This document shows positions 10,548 through 24,113 of a DNA stretch of 64,000 nt, one piece after another. The notes beneath the pieces were generated by a model that saw only the letters and a list, made by a program, of their open reading frames with translations, ran no database searches and was not told where the DNA came from. Where the stretch lies: the NCBI GenBank assembly GCA_016098155.1, contig JAAAJB010000108.1, positions 1-64,000 on the forward strand. Reading direction: 5' to 3'. Positions within the stretch are counted from its first letter, which is position 1, and each line of letters opens with the position of its first letter. A program made the position numbers and the translations under genes. The DNA is from Actinomortierella ambigua (Eukaryota > Mortierellomycota > Mortierellomycetes > Mortierellales > Mortierellaceae).

Positions 10548-13500
10548 ATGGATGGATATTCGCCCCTCAACCAGCCCGCGAATGGAACAGGCTCTAGTGC
10601 GTCAGGCACCTCCTCCTCAGGAACTGGTGGTGGTGGTGGTGCAGCCCTCGGCCATGGCGGGACAGGCATTGCCACGGGCATGAGCATTGGCACGCCCTCG
10701 AGCGGGTCAACCCCTGGACCACTGACGGCCAATACGACACCGACGGGAGGCGCAGGCTCAGGAGGGATCCTGGGCGGAGCAATATCAGGCTCCACGCATG
10801 CAGGAGGGGCCAATCCCAGTTTGGGTGGCAGCGGCGCCACCGGCAGTGGAGTCGCTCCAGGCAGTGGGGTGGCAGCAGGGCCAACCAGCAACGATCCAGT
10901 GCCAATGGAGGATGTGGTATCGACGAATGCAGTCACCGCAGAGGTCATTGCAAGGCAGAATCAGGCAGTCGTAAGGAGTCTAAAAAGAACTGCTATGTGG
11001 GAAACGCACACCCCCTCACTCAAAGAGACATACAAACGCATACACACACACCATATGCAAAACAAAACAATAACAAAACCACTCATCCTCTCTCTTCACT
11101 TCCCCCCCCCTGTTTGTGACGCGTAGGTGGAGGAGTTCCAGTATCTGTTGGAGAAGAGCCAACAGCTCTTTGCCGGACTTAGGTAGGTAGTAGTAATGTT
11201 CCCCCTCCCAACCCCCCTTCTTTTGCAACAATACGTGATTAGGGGTGCACTAAAGGCAGTGCTTGAATTGTACATGAATCCTGCATCGTTTGTTTTTGAC
11301 CAGCGTTCTCTCTCCCCTCCATCTCCCCCCCTCTCTCTATTTGCGCCTACCCCAGAGACCTTCCTCCAACAGGCGCCAAGCAGTGGCAGCCCTACTTTCA
11401 AAAGACTTTTGAAGTCTTTACCAAGCTGTGGAAGTTTCAGCAGCAGAATCGGTAAGCGCTGCTCTTCTCGGGTCTGAAGAAAGCAAATAACGTGTACATC
11501 GTGTGTTTGTTGGCGTACTTCCCCTGCAATTCTTCTTACGAGCGACATACTTTGCTTGCCTGCCACTGTAGTTTTGTCCTCGAGAACAGTTACGGACTCA
11601 AGCGCTGGGAGGTGGGTGAGATTGCATCCAAAATTGGTCAGCTCTACTACCACTACTAGTAAGTCTCACAAAATCTTACTTCATCCGCGCTAGGATGACC
11701 CCGTCTATTTATCTCCGCAACAACAATTGACCTGTTTTTTTTTTTTTTTTTTGCTTGATCTCTAGTTTGCGCACCAGTGAGACCAACTATCTCCACGAAT
11801 CGTACGTCTTTTACGAAGCGATCCGGGAGCGTCGGTATTTCAACGAGATTGCCGATGCCAAGAGGTAAGTAAAGCATGGCATTCTTTATAGAGGCTGCGA
11901 TACACAACAGGGCAACAAAAAAAAAAGATGGCTAACGTGATTCTGATAACCTAATGTCCCAAATCACCTCATCTGTGAACAGCTCAGCTTTAATGATCAA
12001 GAAGCTACGATATTATGCCAGGTTCACCGTTGTGTGCTTGCTACTCAACAATCGGGATATCACGGCGACACTAAAGGCGGAACTGGGAGCTCTCATCAAC
12101 GAATACATCACGACGTACCGACCACCCGATGCGGCAGAGTGGAATCTTGTTCTGCAGGAAGTTTCTGCATTTACAGAGGTACTCTGATTTTGTAATTGAA
12201 AGTGATGTCGGACAAAGCCCCCTCTTTCTCCCTGTGCTATATGTGGGATAGATGTCCGCATAGTTGTTTTTCTAACTTCTTTTTGTTGTTGTTGTCGCTT
12301 ACTTCCCACGCTAGGCCGAGAGAAAGCTGCAGCCAATCGGACCAAATGGTGTGCATCTACCCCTGACAAGGAGAATGTCGCCCAATCGCGCTATCAGTGT
12401 TGTATTGGACAACAAGGAAACATCATCAAAACTAAAGCTGCAGGAGGCCATCCTTATCGGAAATGTTCAAAATCAGGTATCTACTGTCGGCTAAAGTGCT
12501 CTGCTTTTTTTTTTTTTTTTTTTTTTTTTTGCACACACCTCGGTATGAGCGCATGGCATCATTCTAATGTAGTATTCTCCCCTTCCATGCCTTATAGATC
12601 AAGTTTTCGGAGTTGACTATCGACATGTATCGGATGCTACAGTCATTAGGTATGTTCAGAGTCTATTGGGGAAGGAAGTATGTAGAGAAATGAAAACGTG
12701 GAACTTGGCAACTAACAAAAAAAGGAAACACTATTGATATCTCCATCCAACGCCCTATTCTAAAGAGCGAGAATCGACGGTACCACGAGCAGTCCAGGAT
12801 CTTCCAGCCAAGGATGCAGTGGCATCAGCGGTCTCGGCAGCGGTGGCAAATGCTTCAGTAGGAGCGGGACACGTCGATTCTGCCAACGCCTCGATCAAGG
12901 ATGAGCCCAGCGATGATGGAACCATTGCTCAACGACGCGTAGCAGAGCGAGTGATCCGGCGCTCAAACCCTCACAAATACCTCCTTTACCGACCTGCTTT
13001 CAGTCAGCTCATGGTGTATCTTGCCACTGCATTCAAGGTAACGTCGTTGGAATATAGCGTTCTCGCTGACAAGTGAAATGTTGGTCAAGATAAGGGCTAA
13101 TTTTCACGTGGGCGTTCGGTCACCATTTCTTCGTTTGTAGGAAGTATCCAACGATGCAGCTTTGTTGATTTACATCTCGGCAGATGGTTCAAAGAAGACA
13201 GCACCAGAGACAGCAGGAGTCAAAGGTAAGCGTGGGATCATGTATCCCGCGTTATCATTGCGTGGATGGATTAGCAAATGCAACACTGAATAGTTATACA
13301 CACTTGTTTTTCCCCTCCGTGTTCTTGACATTTGGCTCTCAAAAACAGGCTACCAGGGAGGTATTTTGACCAATTCGAGAAAGGCAACAGACAACACCGA
13401 CCCAGAGCAACAGAGCATTAGCCATACATTGCATCCGGGCGACTTGCTTCCTTTCACTCGCAAGCCCATGTTTTTGATTGTTGACAGCAACAACAGCACT

Positions 13501-14577
13501 GCCTTTGCCGTAAGTGTTATTCGACGGGAGAGTGAAGGCTCTGTTTTCTTTTTGCCTAGCGCGCCTGTGTTTGGACTATAGTACTGACCAAACATTGGCT
13601 AATCGTGCATTTTTTTAGGACATGCCCCGAGTCTTCAATCATCCATTCATGAGCCTGCTCTCGCCGATAGAGTATCCTCCTACTGTTGCCAGTACGTCAT
13701 ATCTATGTATCTTTGTGAAAAAAAATGGCCAGAATTATGAGGAGAAAGGGGGCTAAACGTGTACTCTACTCTCTTTTTTTTTTGTTCTTGATAGCATCCT
13801 CTCAAATTGGAGGACTCTTCACTCTGTTCTTACATGCGCCACTACTGGCGTTTAGTCATATCTGCGGTATTGAACAAATCAGCCCCGATACTTGGGAACA
13901 GTGTTCGGGACTTATTCTTCAAGCCGAAGCAAAGGTCGCGGAGCTTATGGCTGCAGCCTCTCTTGGTATGACCACGTTTAATTTGTTGTTCACGGGAGAG
14001 AGGGAAAAAGAAGATGTATTAATAACTAGGCTTGCTAAAAAATCTCATCTTGAACTCTATATGGGTGTGTTTTCATAGAAAAATCTTTGAGAAGATTTTT
14101 GCAAGATGACTTTCTTAGACAGTTTATGATTCGCTTTGCACTGTGCTACAATATTCTTCGCGCTCACAACGCGTTCAACGAGCCAAAGGTAAGGCGAAAC
14201 GAAAAATGGTCCTTATCAATCGTTTGTGTTGACGTTTCGAGCGGACGAAAACAAAACAAGCCGTATGCTCATTTAACGTCAATTGAATCGTCCTATTCTT
14301 TATCTAGTATCTTCCAATGTCAAATCCAGCGCTGCCAAACTCGGTGCTGGTCTCACCAGAGGTACTGGCGAAGATCCGGTCTTTGACCATCCTGGCCAAA
14401 GCGACCTGTTTCACTTTTCCTGAACAGCAAAAACAGCAGTCAGAACAACAGCAACTGCAGCAACAACAGCAAGAGCAACAACCACAACAACCACAGCAAC
14501 AGCAGCAGCTTCCTCAACACCCGCCATCACCACCACAACATCAGCAACCCCAAATGTCGAAAGCTGGAGTACACTAG
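10548..14577 (+). CDS. SCAI: SCAI homologue (suppressor of cancer cell invasion family)
   Basis: Fifteen exons assemble into 770 residues: 10548-10970, 11127-11182, 11356-11451, 11572-11658, 11766-11864, 11983-12178, 12315-12476, 12598-12649, 12766-13037, 13141-13225, 13349-13509, 13619-13691, 13795-13965, 14079-14188, 14308-14577. The order of conserved blocks matches animal SCAI throughout: LFAGLRDLPPTG, LWKFQQQNR, YGLKRWEVGEIASKIGQLYY, LRTSETNYLHES, KKLRYYARFTVVCLLLN, EWNLVLQEVSAF, IKFSELTIDMYRML, NPHKYLLYRPAFSQL, HPGDLLPFTRKPMF and SQIGGLFTLFLHAP. In animals SCAI is a nuclear protein that represses MRTF/SRF transcription and acts in 53BP1- and RPA-linked DNA repair; the fungal role is unknown. 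The N-terminus (about 120 residues) is Gly/Ser/Pro-rich and the last 60 residues are Gln/Pro-rich, both probably disordered. Confidence 0.95.
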
Positions 14578-14823
14578 CATCTACTGCGAGCCCCACTCCC
14601 CTCCTTGTCACAACTCTTTTTCTTTTTTTTTTTTTATCTATGTGGCACATTGGAAAGTATATTCTTTTTTTTTTCACCGATTTACTTTAAAATGCTGCAA
14701 ATACGAAACCGTCTAATTTAGAAAAAAAAAGAGCCATGAGGTATAGGAAAGAATGCTGGATGAAAGCGTGCGTATGTGTAATGTATGTAATTAAATGTGC
14801 GTGCTTTTCTTTTATGTCTGGCC
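14578..14823. other. Convergent 3' UTR spacer, SCAI / chitin synthase
   Basis: A 246-bp spacer between two convergent genes, AT-rich with T-runs near 14625-14675 and A-runs near 14720. It presumably carries the poly(A) signals of both genes. Nothing else is visible. Confidence 0.55.
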
Positions 14824-17800
14824 TCACGTCGAGAGACTGTGCAAGACCTGGTCAATGATCTCATTGATAAAGTCCTTGCGTGAGGTCAGGTCGCAGCCAA
14901 AGTCCGCCATGAGGTGTTCGCGGACCTGTTTTTTGGTGATGCTCATCAAGTCGGCGCTTGCTAGCACGCTTTGGATCTCGGCCACAATCTGCTCATCGGT
15001 AGGCTGGTGGTCCGATGTCACCACTCCAGGAGCCTGTCTGTTGTTGTTCTCGGTCGATGGAGGGGCCGCACCAACACCAACACCAGCGCTAGCGCTGGTA
15101 TTCGTCGCGGCAGTAGCAGAATACGAAGGAGGCAACGAGGATGACACGTAGGTCGCCGCGACAGGAGGCGCCAAAGGCTGTGAGAAGGCCAGGTTGGACA
15201 TGGAGCCTTGCATATGAGGCGGCATCATGGTTCCGACAGGACCAGCCGTGACGACGGGGGCAAAGCAGCCACTAGCATTGGAGGCAGTACGGAGATGGCC
15301 CTGAGAGAAGGTTGGTAGGCCTGCTGGAAGCATGTACGGACTGTTTAGCACCGATGCCGCCGCTGGCGGGATCTGAGGCGAGTGCATCATGTACGGGTTG
15401 ATGGTGGAATAGTTTAGAGTTGGCCCGCCAGTCTGAGTCGACGGCAGCGTCGTGGCTGTGACGGCCGAAGTGGTGGTCGTCGTAATGGCACCCAGGTACG
15501 GGCTGGCCATAACGCCGCCGTGGATCGAGTGATGATCAAAGTCCATGGGGTTGCCATCCTGATGGAGGTAGTTGACGGTCGCGTAAGGGCCGGAGGCGGC
15601 GGCGGCAGCGGCGGCAGCGGCTGCTGCTGCTGCTGCCGCTGCCGCTGCTGCCGAATTATTAACGCCAAGGACGGAATGTGAAAGAGACGTCACTGAGCTT
15701 CGGCGCATGTTGAGAAGGTCATTGTCGTGGGGCACACCCAACGAAGTGGTGGATATTTGATGGTGATTGTTCAAATAACCCAATCCACGCTGCTGCTGGA
15801 CGACATTGGTGTCCCGGTAGTAGTCATGCTGACCCATCTCGTCCTGTGAGGCCGAGCCAAACGGTTGGACCTGTCCATACGGGTTGTTGAAGGTTGGTGC
15901 ATCTCCACGCACCGACATTGGCGAGCCCGGGAGAGCAGTCAGGTTCAGTTGACTGCCAAAGATGGATCCAGCATACATACCGCCACCGCCGTCGTATCCT
16001 CCGTCGTCGATGCTGCCCAGGCCACTCATCGGGTCAAAGCTCGCACCTGCCTTTGAATGATACGAGACCGCCGTGTTTTTGCTTTCGTGGCTGTGGATGG
16101 AGCCCATCTCCCACATCTCTTGCTCGTAAACACTCCACTTCTTCATGGGGATCATGCGATCATCAAACGTCTCCTCCTCGTCGCCCATGGCGGCTTTTTT
16201 AGTCTTGCCCGTCTCACCGACGACCATACGGGTGTTACCCCATGAAAAGTCGTCAAAGTGCCAGAACGAGTAGAGCGGGATGAAGAAGGAGAACAGTGGA
16301 ATGGCCAAGATGTAGATAAACATCCAGCCAATGTGCTGCCACTGCCGCTTAATAATAAAGATAAACGCCTGCAGGCCGTATACGGCGCCCAAGAGGATGA
16401 GCGAGATCTGGGGGAGTGTCTCCATGCCCGTAGCGACAATGATGACCAGGTAGGCGAGGTAGATGACCGAAGCCGGCAGCGTGAGCGTGCCAAAGAGATC
16501 GAGAAAGACAACGAACCGCATCGAGAAACAGCAAAAGCCACACATCTCCGGCAGGAACATGAGCTCGGCCAGGTTGTGGATGGTCGAGTTGATCCAGCGC
16601 CGACGTTGCGACAGCAAGACACTCCATCGATCCGGGGCGACGGTCTTGCAAGTGGCGTCGGGCGTGAAGGTCATCTTGTACTGAGGGAAATGCTTCATCA
16701 TCAGTGTCGTCAGGTACCGATCTTCACCGAGCGAGAGCAGGTTCTTCTTGTGCAATGTGTCGACCTTGTTGTCCGAGTACTCTTCGATGACCTTGCCAGA
16801 GATAATCAGCGGGATGGACTTGACCACGGTCCGGACACGGTACATACAGAAACAGCCCGGCAGACACGTCACGGACCCAAAGAGCGACTCAAAGGCCTTG
16901 GCCAAGTGGTGGGAGATGTAGTACTCGTAGACCTGGATCATGGTCGTCCAGCTGTTTTCCTCGTTGCCGAGCTGTGTCTCGCCACAGATACCAATAATCT
17001 TGCCGTCGTTGATCATGCACGACACCAATCGATTCAGCGCATCGGGCATGACCTCCGTATCGGCGTCGACCTGGAGGATGTACTCGTAAAAGCTCGGGTT
17101 GACACCAATGACGTTCTTCATCTGGTGGTAAATCTCCAGCTCCATCGGACACATTGGCGCGTCAAAGTGGACCTTGTTCAAAAACTTCATCAGGATAATC
17201 TGCGAGTCACGCTTGCCACGGTTGCCCGGCCGGGTTCGTTCACTAGGGGTGCCGACCTTGGCCACCACAATATAGGGAACTACATGCCCCTCCTTCTCGT
17301 ACAGGCCCGAGTAGATCTTGCCCATGTTGAGCTGCTTCATACCATCGCCGATACTCTTAAAGGCCAGTGGCTCGGGATCCAGCGCTGGATCGGCCCCCAA
17401 GATGTTGAGCACGATGCGCGGTGTCGGTAGCTCGTTGCCACTGCCGATGATCATGCCGTCGGCCACAATGAAGAGCAGCTTGCGCTTGTCGTCGTAGCGT
17501 AGCACTGTGATCGAGTCGATCGTCTTGCGCAACGAGTCCTCGTCCTCGGTGTAGCAGGGGATCTGGACAATCACAAACCGGTCGTGTTCTTCGGGAATGC
17601 GGATGGAACCCAGCTGGAGAGCCGCCAAGAACTTGATCGCAATCACCGAGACGAGGATAATGGAGGTCACCAGCAGCATATAGTTGGTGAACTGACACTG
17701 GAATGACTTGCGGTAGTCGACCTTGCCGATGTAGAAGACCTGGTCCAGGCAGCTCATGGTCAGCAGCCGAAGCTGTGGTTGAAGGGTGAGCTTTCGCCAC

Positions 17801-20800
17801 ATTTCAGAGACATCCTCGCCGTTGTGGTTGTATATCAGGTCTTCGACCGACTTGTCCAAAAAGTGAACAGACGGGATGCCGGCACCCTGGGGACCGACGT
17901 TGCCAGGGGCTTTGATGGTGTTGAAATAGCTGGTGAGATCATAGACCTTGCCGTCAATGACCACCCACTTGCGCGCCGTGTCAGCCTGGATATCGGTCAT
18001 CTCGTAGGCGAGGTCGCCCTTCTTCATCGGGAGCAAGCGCTTGAGGGCGACTTGCCAGTACCATTGACCTTGATTGTTGACGGTGCTCCAGCCAATCGTC
18101 GTGTCCGACGTTGGCGGGCCATGGACCTGTGAGCCAATGATGGTGTTGTTGGCGACGAGGGTGATGGCGGTGTTGGTGACGAGACCATAGCATCCAATGT
18201 TGAGTGGCACAGGGAAGTACTCGGTGACATCGGTTCCGGCAAAGGGGAGCATGTAGGCGGGGTCGGAAGGGTAGGAGGCATGGCCATTCGAGTGGTCGTT
18301 CCTTGCAAATCTGGTAATGTCGTACACTTTACCACGCAGCGAGACGTAGAAATCCTCGGGCGCGGCGTGGAAGCCGACCTCCATGGGCGAGAAGAGCTTT
18401 TCGGCGCCGGGACACATGAGCTTGCCAAAGCCCGTGATGACAAAGATGATGACAAACGACATGAAGAAAATCATGCAGCACAGCGCCACCTTTTCACGCC
18501 AGGCCATCTGGACATCCTTGTGCTTCATCTTGCCACAGCGCGAGAGACAGAACGAAGGGATCCACCATGTCATGCACCACGTGAACAAGACCCACAGCTT
18601 GCGCGAGGCCGACATGGGCTCCTCGTCCTCCATGGGCTCTGCTGGCCGCTTCTCAGAGGCACCCTTGGTGGTCATCCCAGGCCCACGACCACCATTGCTG
18701 TCTTTGCCGCCTTGGCCACCACCGCCACCGCTCTTTTCTCCAGCGCCAGTAGCTCCTCCCCCTCCTCCGCCGCCTTGGCCACCAATACCACCAAGGCCGG
18801 GGAGAAGGCTCAAGCGACGTCCAAGCATGGCACCAGCGGGAGTGTAACCGTATTCACTCATCGCATCGTCATCCTTCTCACCCATCTCGGAAAGATAGTC
18901 GTCATCGGCGCCACCGACCTCCGAAGGTGCATAGTCACGTCCTGCCAGGAACCTTTGCGAGATTAAAAAATCACTGGCACCCCCAAAAGCTGCAGTCGAA
19001 GCAGCAGCAGCAGCAGCAGCAGCGGCGGCGGCGGCTTCTTCTTCAGCAGCAGCCTCTTCAGCAGCAGCGGCAGCGGCAGCGGCAGCCTGAGCAGCCTGGG
19101 CAGCCGTCGCACGGGCCTCGGCCTCGGCAAAGGCCTTTTGCTGGGAACGTTCTTCCTTCTCATGGGCGCGTAGCTCGTCTTCGAGCTCTTTCCAGGCGTC
19201 AAAGGCGATCCAGACAAAGACGTTGCCGAGCGTGCACATGGTTGGGGCCCAGTCTCGGGAGGTGATAAGATCTTGACAGGTCACCTTTTCGGATTTGAAG
19301 GAAGCAGCCGTGATAGTATCGCCTGTGGTGGCAGTGGTGGTGGTGGAGGTGTGATCACGTAGCTGTGAACAACGTCGTCGTTGGATCTGAAGGTCATACC
19401 GCGTCACAAACTCGGCAAACGTGTAGTGCACCACATAGTCGCCACCGGCCTTCTTGCGATGGGCCACCTCGGGGAGGAGGAGAGCGTTGACTTGCATCCG
19501 CAACCGCTTGGTATCGGCGCCGACGACGCCGGACGGCGACTGAGAGTCGTTGGGCGAGAGGCAGATCATATGCCAGAGCATTGTCTCGTCCATGGTCTGC
19601 ATCAGCTCCTGCATTGTGCTGAAGACTTGAGTGAGCACTGTGCTGACGGGCTCATCTTCTCGCTTGGCGTTTGAGTTTTGGCGGTAGAGAGTGGTAGTTG
19701 CTGCTACTCCATTGTTGTTCCCGGTACCTGTGGCAGAGCTCGAGATGGCGGCGTTGAGAGTCAGGGTCGAATCAATGTTGCGAAGGACCATACTCCTACG
19801 TCGACTGGCGGCGTTGGCCGGCCCATGGCCACCGTGGCGGGAAGGTGTTCGCTTTGGTTTGGTCTGCAATTGCGCCTTGACGATCGTGCGTTCAAACTTT
19901 GGATGGCTCTCGACAGACAGGCCTGACGATTCGTTGGAGAAGAGTTCGATGGTGAACTTGTTGGCAGAGTTGCGTAGGAGTACCACAAAGTCGGGCGAGA
20001 TTTGGTCCAAGTTCCGCTCCAAAAAGTCGTCGATCGAGTAGTCGACCCGCGAGTAAAAATGTTGGATCGCAAAGAAGTTGGAAGAAGCCTTGTTCGCCGT
20101 GAACAGGGCATTGTCTCGAAACTGGATTGTGGCCTTGTGAAGACAATCAGCATCCGTTGAGGAGCCCTGGCTGTGCTGCAGTGACGATTCGTCGATCAGG
20201 CGAACAAGACCGCCAATCATCGGGTTGCCTGACGTGCCAGATGAGCTCTTGGAACCACCAGACTTTGAATTGCCCTTTGACGATGCTCCTGCTGTAGCAG
20301 ACGGAAGAGGTGCATCATCACGATATTGTTTGCCGAGCAGCAGCTGCAGCAGGGCGCCGTCAAAGTTGCTCGATCCGCTAATCAAGTGGAATGCGGGTAG
20401 CTGAACGCCATCCTGAGCCATCAACTGATTATAGCCGACTTGGTCCGTCAGCAGGCGCCGAGCCACGAACCCGTGCAACATCTCGTCGGCAAAATTGGTG
20501 GCAAAGTGCTCAAAGTGAGCCATCTTGGCTGTACCCATGAGATTGGTGCTAGGTTCCGAAAAGCCAGCCTGGTCTAGTAGTGCCACGAAATTGGCAGGCT
20601 CCGAGTGGCATAATTTGGAGTTGATGTGTTCGACGATGTAACCAAAAAGAGCGGCATAGAGAGCTCGCGTCAGGCTGTCTCGGTGAGCAGAGGCACCATG
20701 TGCGTTCAAGACTACTGTGCACAGATCTCGACGAATGAGCTTTGACTTGTATGTGAGAGCTGCCAAAAGTTTGTCTATCGTGGTAATGGATCAAAATAAC

Positions 20801-22304
20801 TCTTAGGTTAAAACTCTTTGATTCTCATCGCCAAGGTGGAGAAAAAAAAACGCCAACAACGTAAGAGAATAGCCTCAACCATACCACCTGGGATCCCGAG
20901 GATATCAGCAATCAACTCCAAGAGTTCGGCGTTCCTGACAGTGGCCGCCTCCTGAACCGAGGATTGTTTGCTTGCAGAGATAGGGTCAACAAACTGCAGA
21001 TTGCCGAGATGCAAGATGGCCGCCAAGAGTCGCCAGATATGGATCATCTGACGGGGACGGAATCCGCACGCCTTCATCGACTCTTTGAGGGCATCAAAAG
21101 CCAACGAATCCTCAATGGCCAGCGCTTGCGCACTGCCGTCTCCACCTGCGCCAGTGAGATGGTGACTGAGACCATGGTTGAGATGGCCCATGCGAAAGTT
21201 GTTCATGTACGCAAAGCTGTCATTCAGTCGAAGGAACGATCGGTCATGCTCTGGCAAGGCGGTTGGGTTGGAATGAAGAAGATAGTAGAACACGTGAAAT
21301 CCTCTCTCGTCGGCGGGGAATTTTACAACCCGCGAGTGATCAAGCAAGTAACAGAGAGTCTTGCCGCCCAATATCCTTCCACGTTCGTTGAACTATTGCA
21401 ACAAAAATAGGTGGATAATGTTGACATGTCAAGAAGAGCAACAACAAGAGAAATAACATGACCGATTAGGGTTGCGCCATACGCCGCCCCCCCCCCACTG
21501 TACCTGAATCTCTAGGAACTTTGAAAACAGACTAGAGTTACGGTTGACCTTGGTATAGCTGCAACCAAAGGCATTTAGGATCTGCTGCGCCTGTTGAAGC
21601 TGAAAGGCAACCCGAGCTTCACGTTTTGTGTGGGTTGCGAGCCGGCAGAGCTGAGCCAGAACGTGAGACGCCGACGTGGTCTTTCCCGATCCATTCATAC
21701 CACTATTACATGGACAAGAATGTAAGAAGGAGAGTGAGTGAGAGAATAGGTGAGAGCGGGCTAAAAAGACATGGTGATGGGCCATGCAATTCAGGGCCTT
21801 GAATAGAAACAATGGGTGACGGGAGGAGGGGGGAGGCATATACCTGAAAATGATCGTCTGGTCTTGACCTGTTCGTCGAAGGTGGAAATACACCTTTCCA
21901 GCCAGTTCAAAGGGGTGGGGCGGTAGCGAGAGGGCCGAGTGGATGCCCGCACTGTCATGTCGGTTATGAGAGGCCTTGAGAGACTTGCCACTCTTCCACT
22001 GCTGTGATTGTCTCCGTTGGTGTTTGTTGAGTTGGTTCTTCTCATCGGCCCAGCTGTCACCTTGACTGCCACCGATCTTGTTAGTGACATCACGATAGTA
22101 AGCATCTGCGTACTGTTCTGCGTGAGCATCGTCTAAACCGGAAAGAGCTTCATTTGGATTCACCGCCACTAGAGAGGTGGCGCTGATCCTTGTGTACGGC
22201 AGTTTCTGCTTCCATCGTGACGATATGGTGTGCACAATGGCATCGTCCGACGTTGACCCCAGGTGAGTCAAGTCGGCTGAGGTATAGTCGGCCCCAGAAA
22301 ACAT
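14824..22304 (-). CDS. csmA: Class V chitin synthase with myosin-motor-like domain
   Basis: Four exons (22304-21844, 21702-21501, 21392-20885, 20774-14824) sum to 7122 nt, 2373 residues. Residues from about 30 to 750 form a myosin-motor-like domain with a P-loop, GMNGSGKTT, at about 155-163 and FNERGRILGGKTLCYLLDHS after switch I. A membrane region with a cytochrome-b5-like segment (EDFYVSLRGKVYDITRF, about 1195) and the GT2 chitin synthase domain follow: QVDADTEV (about 1630), EDRYLT, QRRRW (about 1778). Several C-terminal membrane helices come next, then a disordered linker with a poly-Ala run near 2108 and a terminal DEK_C-like fold of about 55 residues. It polymerises GlcNAc into chitin at the plasma membrane of tips and septa. 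Switch I reads NRNSSLFSK and switch II reads DQAGFS, so both salt-bridge residues of true myosins (Arg, Glu) are replaced. The catalytic GT2 motifs are intact. Confidence 0.95.
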
Positions 22305-24113
22305 GGAATTTCAATAGTCTTTGCCGCTGTCAGAAATTCGGAGACCGAGCTTAAGATGGTAAATAAAGGGGGTGGGGGGTAGGAGCAGCAGTGGATAGGG
22401 AGTATAGAGAAAAACAGAGGGGCTGTAAAAGAAGAATGTGTGGTCAGGACACAGGTTACACTTTCTACTCTATATGGGTCTCTCTCCTCTCTCTCTCTCT
22501 CTCTCTTTCTGTCTTCTCTTCCTGGTGTTCACAAGGTGGAACGGACGGTTGACGTCGTTCAAAGGGGATAAAACACTGGAGGCAGAAAGACAGGAGAACA
22601 ACGCGCGAGGGAATTGGGGGCAAGGAGGGAAGGGGATGTCCCTTTGTATGGCAGAGAAGGCAAAAAAAAAGGAGAGACGAATGAAGAGCACTAACATAGC
22701 AGAACAGTGGGAACTGCAGGCGTGAACAAAAAAAATAAAGTGTCAGGGAGGCCATGTGCATCGGCATTTTTGGCTGGGTTCACACGAAGCCATTAGCTAT
22801 ATCAGCACCAAGATGTCGGCCCAAAGTTGTCAGGATGGTGCTCTCAAGTGTCTCCAATCGTTTGGATCGGCCTCGAAGGGCGCCAGGCAGGGAGTCGTCC
22901 ACTTTTATCTCAATGCCTTCCCTGCAATGTTTGGTCGCCTCGCCTCCCGTTTTTTGAGAAAAAAATATATTCGGGTTGGATTTCTTCCTTGTGCTTTATG
23001 CCTTCTCAAACGCATGCAAGTTGGATTTGTCCGTTACACAATGGGTGTAAAAATGGTCTGCCAATGGCCTGGACTGGCCCTGACTATCCCATGGCGGAAA
23101 TGTTCAGAGGTGGTCCACGAATCAATCACACTATGGCTGTTGGTGGATATGGGACAGAGGGGAAGGCTGTTTTTCAAAAAGAACTTTGTGCCCAGCCTCC
23201 CTTTGGGATGATATGGTAGTGAGGACATTTCGGTAGTGACAGTAAGCGACGAAATGAGAGAGGAGAATGCGAGACAGGGAATCAAATACAGTGAGAGAGG
23301 CGAGGCATGGCAAGTGTGATTGGTGAGTGGGTGAAAGAGTTTACCCAATGGTAGCTGTCACCAAGAGCTGGAGGTCGGTGCCGGGACAGAGATGATGGAG
23401 TGACCGGGGGGGGGGAAAAGATGCCAAAGGGGCTGTTGTTGTCGTATGACAGGAGGGAGAGAGAAAGAGAGAGAGAGAGGGCGACAAAGGATGGAGGAAA
23501 CGAATGAGCCTACTGGGTTTTCAAAGGCGACTCGCGTAGGAAAGGATTAGGTGATGAAAGAGAAGAGAAGAAAAAAGAGAAGGAAAAGAAAGTCTGAGCA
23601 ACATTAGAGAGAAAAGATGTTCTTTCCATATCTGCGGCGTATATCACTCCATCTTGACATGTAGGTCGCCTCTTGTTCTGCGTCAACACAGCATCATCGA
23701 GTATGCTGAGTATCCTCTAAGGGGCCAGAAATGAGCAGAGGTTGGATAGAGACAACAGAGACAGAGAAGGGTGGGCAGTGGTTTGCTATGATGAATTCGC
23801 ACTTGGTCCCATCTACTGCTGAAATGGTATTACCATACCTGTCCCCGTTGGGATCAAGGAGGCGCGAGTCTTTTCCTCTCCTTGACCATTCATTCCAACA
23901 GCGAGGGCATGTCAGAAACGCGTTGGAAAGGAGGCTGTTATTGTCACCTCTCCCTTTCCCCTTCTTTTCTCTGTGTTTGTTTTACTCGAGGGTAGGGATG
24001 CAGATACACCACTAGTTATACATGGGACCACTTTTATAACACACATTGCTGTATGGACCGCAAGAGTAAGTATTTGTATTGTAAAAAGTATCAGGCTTCC
24101 ACTATGTATTAGC
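22305..24113. other. Upstream region of the chitin synthase gene
   Basis: A 1.8-kb stretch with no supported gene. It contains a (CT)n microsatellite at about 22483-22508, a (GA)n tract at about 23457-23480 and G-runs near 23406. ORFs here are short, lack splice or family support and have unusual composition. It should include the chitin synthase promoter and 5' UTR, and the 3' UTR of the ion-channel gene. Confidence 0.55.

Noticed and set aside
14824..20766. Other-frame ORFs over the chitin synthase (for example 16258-17430 plus, 390 codons)
   Set aside because: They are shadows of a GC-rich conserved coding exon on the opposite strand; the chitin synthase motifs fix the true frame.
22756..23211. 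151-codon plus-strand ORF upstream of the chitin synthase
   Set aside because: No family resemblance, odd composition, overlapping ORFs in other frames, and no splice or promoter context.
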